Source: a virus
Length of the DNA stretch: 21,539 nt
Strand: one strand, 5' to 3'
Virus record (IMG/VR): IMGVR_UViG_3300042691_011896
Coordinates: 1 to 21,539 of that record
Shown here: piece after piece, positions 20,416 to 21,539 of the stretch
How positions within the stretch are numbered: the first letter of the stretch is position 1
Layout: every line of letters begins with the position of its first letter
Translations under genes and position numbers: made by a program
Notes under the pieces: generated by a model
Told to the model about the DNA's origin: nothing
Seen by the model: the letters and a program-made list of their open reading frames with translations, nothing else
The model's database searches: none

Positions 20416-20736
20416 TTACTTTGATTTTACCAACTTTTTTTTGAGCTGGTTACATTTTGTAACCGATTGCAATTCGGCAACGGCTTCCTTCATGGCCTTA
20501 ATGCCTTTGGCATTGATACGATTTGATACTAACCGATACTCAAACCATTCGCAATGGCTGCCATATTTGGTCTCCCCTTCCATCTTAGTTCTGGTTAATA
20601 CGACATTAAAAGGTTTTTCAATCAGCCGGATAACTTCTCGGCTGACATTACTAATTCCAAAATGCCGATAAGCGTTCATGATGGAAAGTTTACCACCGGC
20701 CAAAAGATACTGAGCTAATGCAAGTTTACGTGTCAT
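20416..20736 (-). CDS. Small helix-turn-helix-like phage protein
   Basis: 106 residues. Residues 5-40 (ALAQYLLAGGKLSIMNAYRHF, then GISNVSREVIRLIEK) fit a winged-helix unit as in small phage DNA-binding proteins of Bacteroidetes. WFEYRLVS is a likely wing strand, and the C-terminal 30 residues form a basic tail with Lys pairs. It could regulate the early genes or bind the origin, but no operator is seen. It overlaps the VRR-NUC gene by four bases. Its last codons run up to the leader element at 20310-20413. Confidence 0.6.
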   Translation of the reverse strand: MTRKLALAQYLLAGGKLSIMNAYRHFGISNVSREVIRLIEKPFNVVLTRTKMEGETKYGSHCEWFEYRLVSNRINAKGIKAMKEAVAELQSVTKCNQLKKKLVKSK

Positions 20737-21125
20737 TTGATTTGATTTTGTTTTTTAAAATATTCGTCAATTACTGATTTAATATGCTCAAAGCCGCATC
20801 CAAAGATAGCAGCATATCCCAGCCGCTTCAATTCCTCCAAAGATTTCAATTGCTCCTGTACATGCTGGTCATTCCTAAAAGTCCCAGACTTAGTCAATAT
20901 TTGGGAGAGATCTTTTTTAATCTCAATAATCAGTCCGTGATAGCTTTTATTCGGGTGCATGATAATCAAGTCAGGTATCTTATACCCTTTGCACCGGATG
21001 GCCTTTAATGCCTTTGCCATTCCTATGCTTACCCGCACCCCTGAGCTATCAGAAGTATAAATAACTTTCGGATATTGAAGGTCAAGGTATCTGCACACCT
21101 GTGAGTGTATCTGCTTTTCGGTCAT
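20733..21125 (-). CDS. VRR-NUC domain nuclease
   Basis: 130 residues, full size for a stand-alone VRR-NUC (PD-(D/E)XK superfamily) nuclease. S-D-S-S-G-V-R opens the fold, P51-D52 (IPDLIIMHP) is followed by E68-I-K70 (LIIEIKKD), then QHVQEQLKSLEELKRLGY and a final AAIFGCGFE strand. Phage members are thought to cut branched or flapped DNA during replication and recombination. The start overlaps the DnaA-like gene by 44 bp and the end overlaps the HTH-like gene by four bases, so it is part of the same operon. Motifs are complete. Confidence 0.85.
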   Translation of the reverse strand: MTEKQIHSQVCRYLDLQYPKVIYTSDSSGVRVSIGMAKALKAIRCKGYKIPDLIIMHPNKSYHGLIIEIKKDLSQILTKSGTFRNDQHVQEQLKSLEELKRLGYAAIFGCGFEHIKSVIDEYFKKQNQIK

Positions 21126-21534
21126 CTTTTAGTCTTGAATTTTCGGGAACAAATGGGGTGATCTTATAATCTCTGAAATAATGGATAATAGTTGTATGAT
21201 CACGATTCAGGAACTTACCCAAAGTTTTAAAACTGGCATTGTGGATTAATCTCATATGCCTGCAAAAGTGTACGCGAGCCATGACATACGTATGATACCT
21301 TTCTTTGCCTTTCAAATTATCCATACTTATGCCGTAAATATTACAAATATCTTCAGCATTGCTTTGTAGCATTTCCGGAGATACGAAGCCGCCTACACGA
21401 TATGCCCTTACCTTATCTTTGAGGTAGGCATTTTCATATTCCTGCAAAATATCCACAAGAACATTGTAAGCGGCCGGGATTAGTGTCACTTCCAGTAATC
21501 CAGTAATTCTTTTTATCAATTGGTTTCTGGTCAT
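21082..21534 (-). CDS. DnaA domain IV-like DNA-binding protein
   Basis: 150 residues. Residues 85-125 match the DNA-binding domain IV of DnaA: VMARVHFCRHMRLIH, then SFKTLGKFLNRDHTTIIH with the R-D-H-T-T signature (111-115) that contacts DnaA-box DNA. There is no Walker A, so no ATPase domain. Residues 1-80 are helical and include a Tyr/Arg-rich piece; I do not recognise them. As a DnaA-type binder it may mark the phage origin or act on host DnaA boxes, ahead of the helicase and loader genes. The start codon is five bases from the window end, so no upstream regulation can be seen. Confidence 0.8.
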   Translation of the reverse strand: MTRNQLIKRITGLLEVTLIPAAYNVLVDILQEYENAYLKDKVRAYRVGGFVSPEMLQSNAEDICNIYGISMDNLKGKERYHTYVMARVHFCRHMRLIHNASFKTLGKFLNRDHTTIIHYFRDYKITPFVPENSRLKDDRKADTLTGVQIP

Positions 21535-21539
21535 GATTA

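Overview
The window is part of a tailed-phage or prophage genome from a Bacteroidetes host. Three things suggest this: the phage protein types are those I associate with Bacteroidetes phages, start codons mostly lack a strong Shine-Dalgarno site and sit behind A-rich stretches, and at least one promoter fits the Bacteroidetes TTTG / TAnnTTTG pattern. No integrase, repressor or terminase is visible, so lifestyle cannot be decided. A terminase probably lies outside the window.

Layout. Positions 1-13379 read on the + strand. They hold a 5'-truncated glycosyltransferase, a scaffold-like protein, the major capsid protein with its own terminator, two probable virion proteins, a portal fused to a winged-helix segment and a Mu F-like tail domain, connector/neck proteins, and three probable adsorption proteins with Sec signal peptides. 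A run of small membrane proteins follows, with a candidate unimolecular spanin, a calcineurin-like phosphoesterase and a GH24 endolysin. No tape-measure gene is seen between the neck and lysis genes, which favours a short-tailed virion.

Positions 13448-21534 read on the - strand. In transcription order from the right they encode a DnaA domain IV-like protein, a VRR-NUC nuclease, a small HTH-like protein, an N6/N4 DNA methyltransferase with a helical N-terminal domain, a PD-(D/E)XK nuclease, a DUF1376-type replication protein, an HNH endonuclease, a C5 methyltransferase with an in-frame stop, a replicative DnaB helicase, an atypical tRNA-like gene, four small genes and a second N6/N4 methyltransferase next to the endolysin.

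Most notable points. (1) Two 5' leader elements, before the replication protein and before the methyltransferase, share flanks but have a 7-bp stem that differs at four base pairs with every change compensated. This is good internal evidence for a structured regulatory RNA that I do not recognise. (2) A 249-codon ORF lies inside the C5 methyltransferase in another frame, and both frames look like conserved phage protein sequence. The methyltransferase frame has a TAA just before its catalytic Pro-Cys-Gln, while the overlapping frame is intact. (3) The methyltransferase at 13448-14131 is flanked by direct repeats of about 88 bp that duplicate the last codons of the endolysin. (4) A tRNA-like gene has a normal acceptor stem and T arm but an abnormal middle, and its 3' end recurs as an exact 31-bp repeat 608 bp away.
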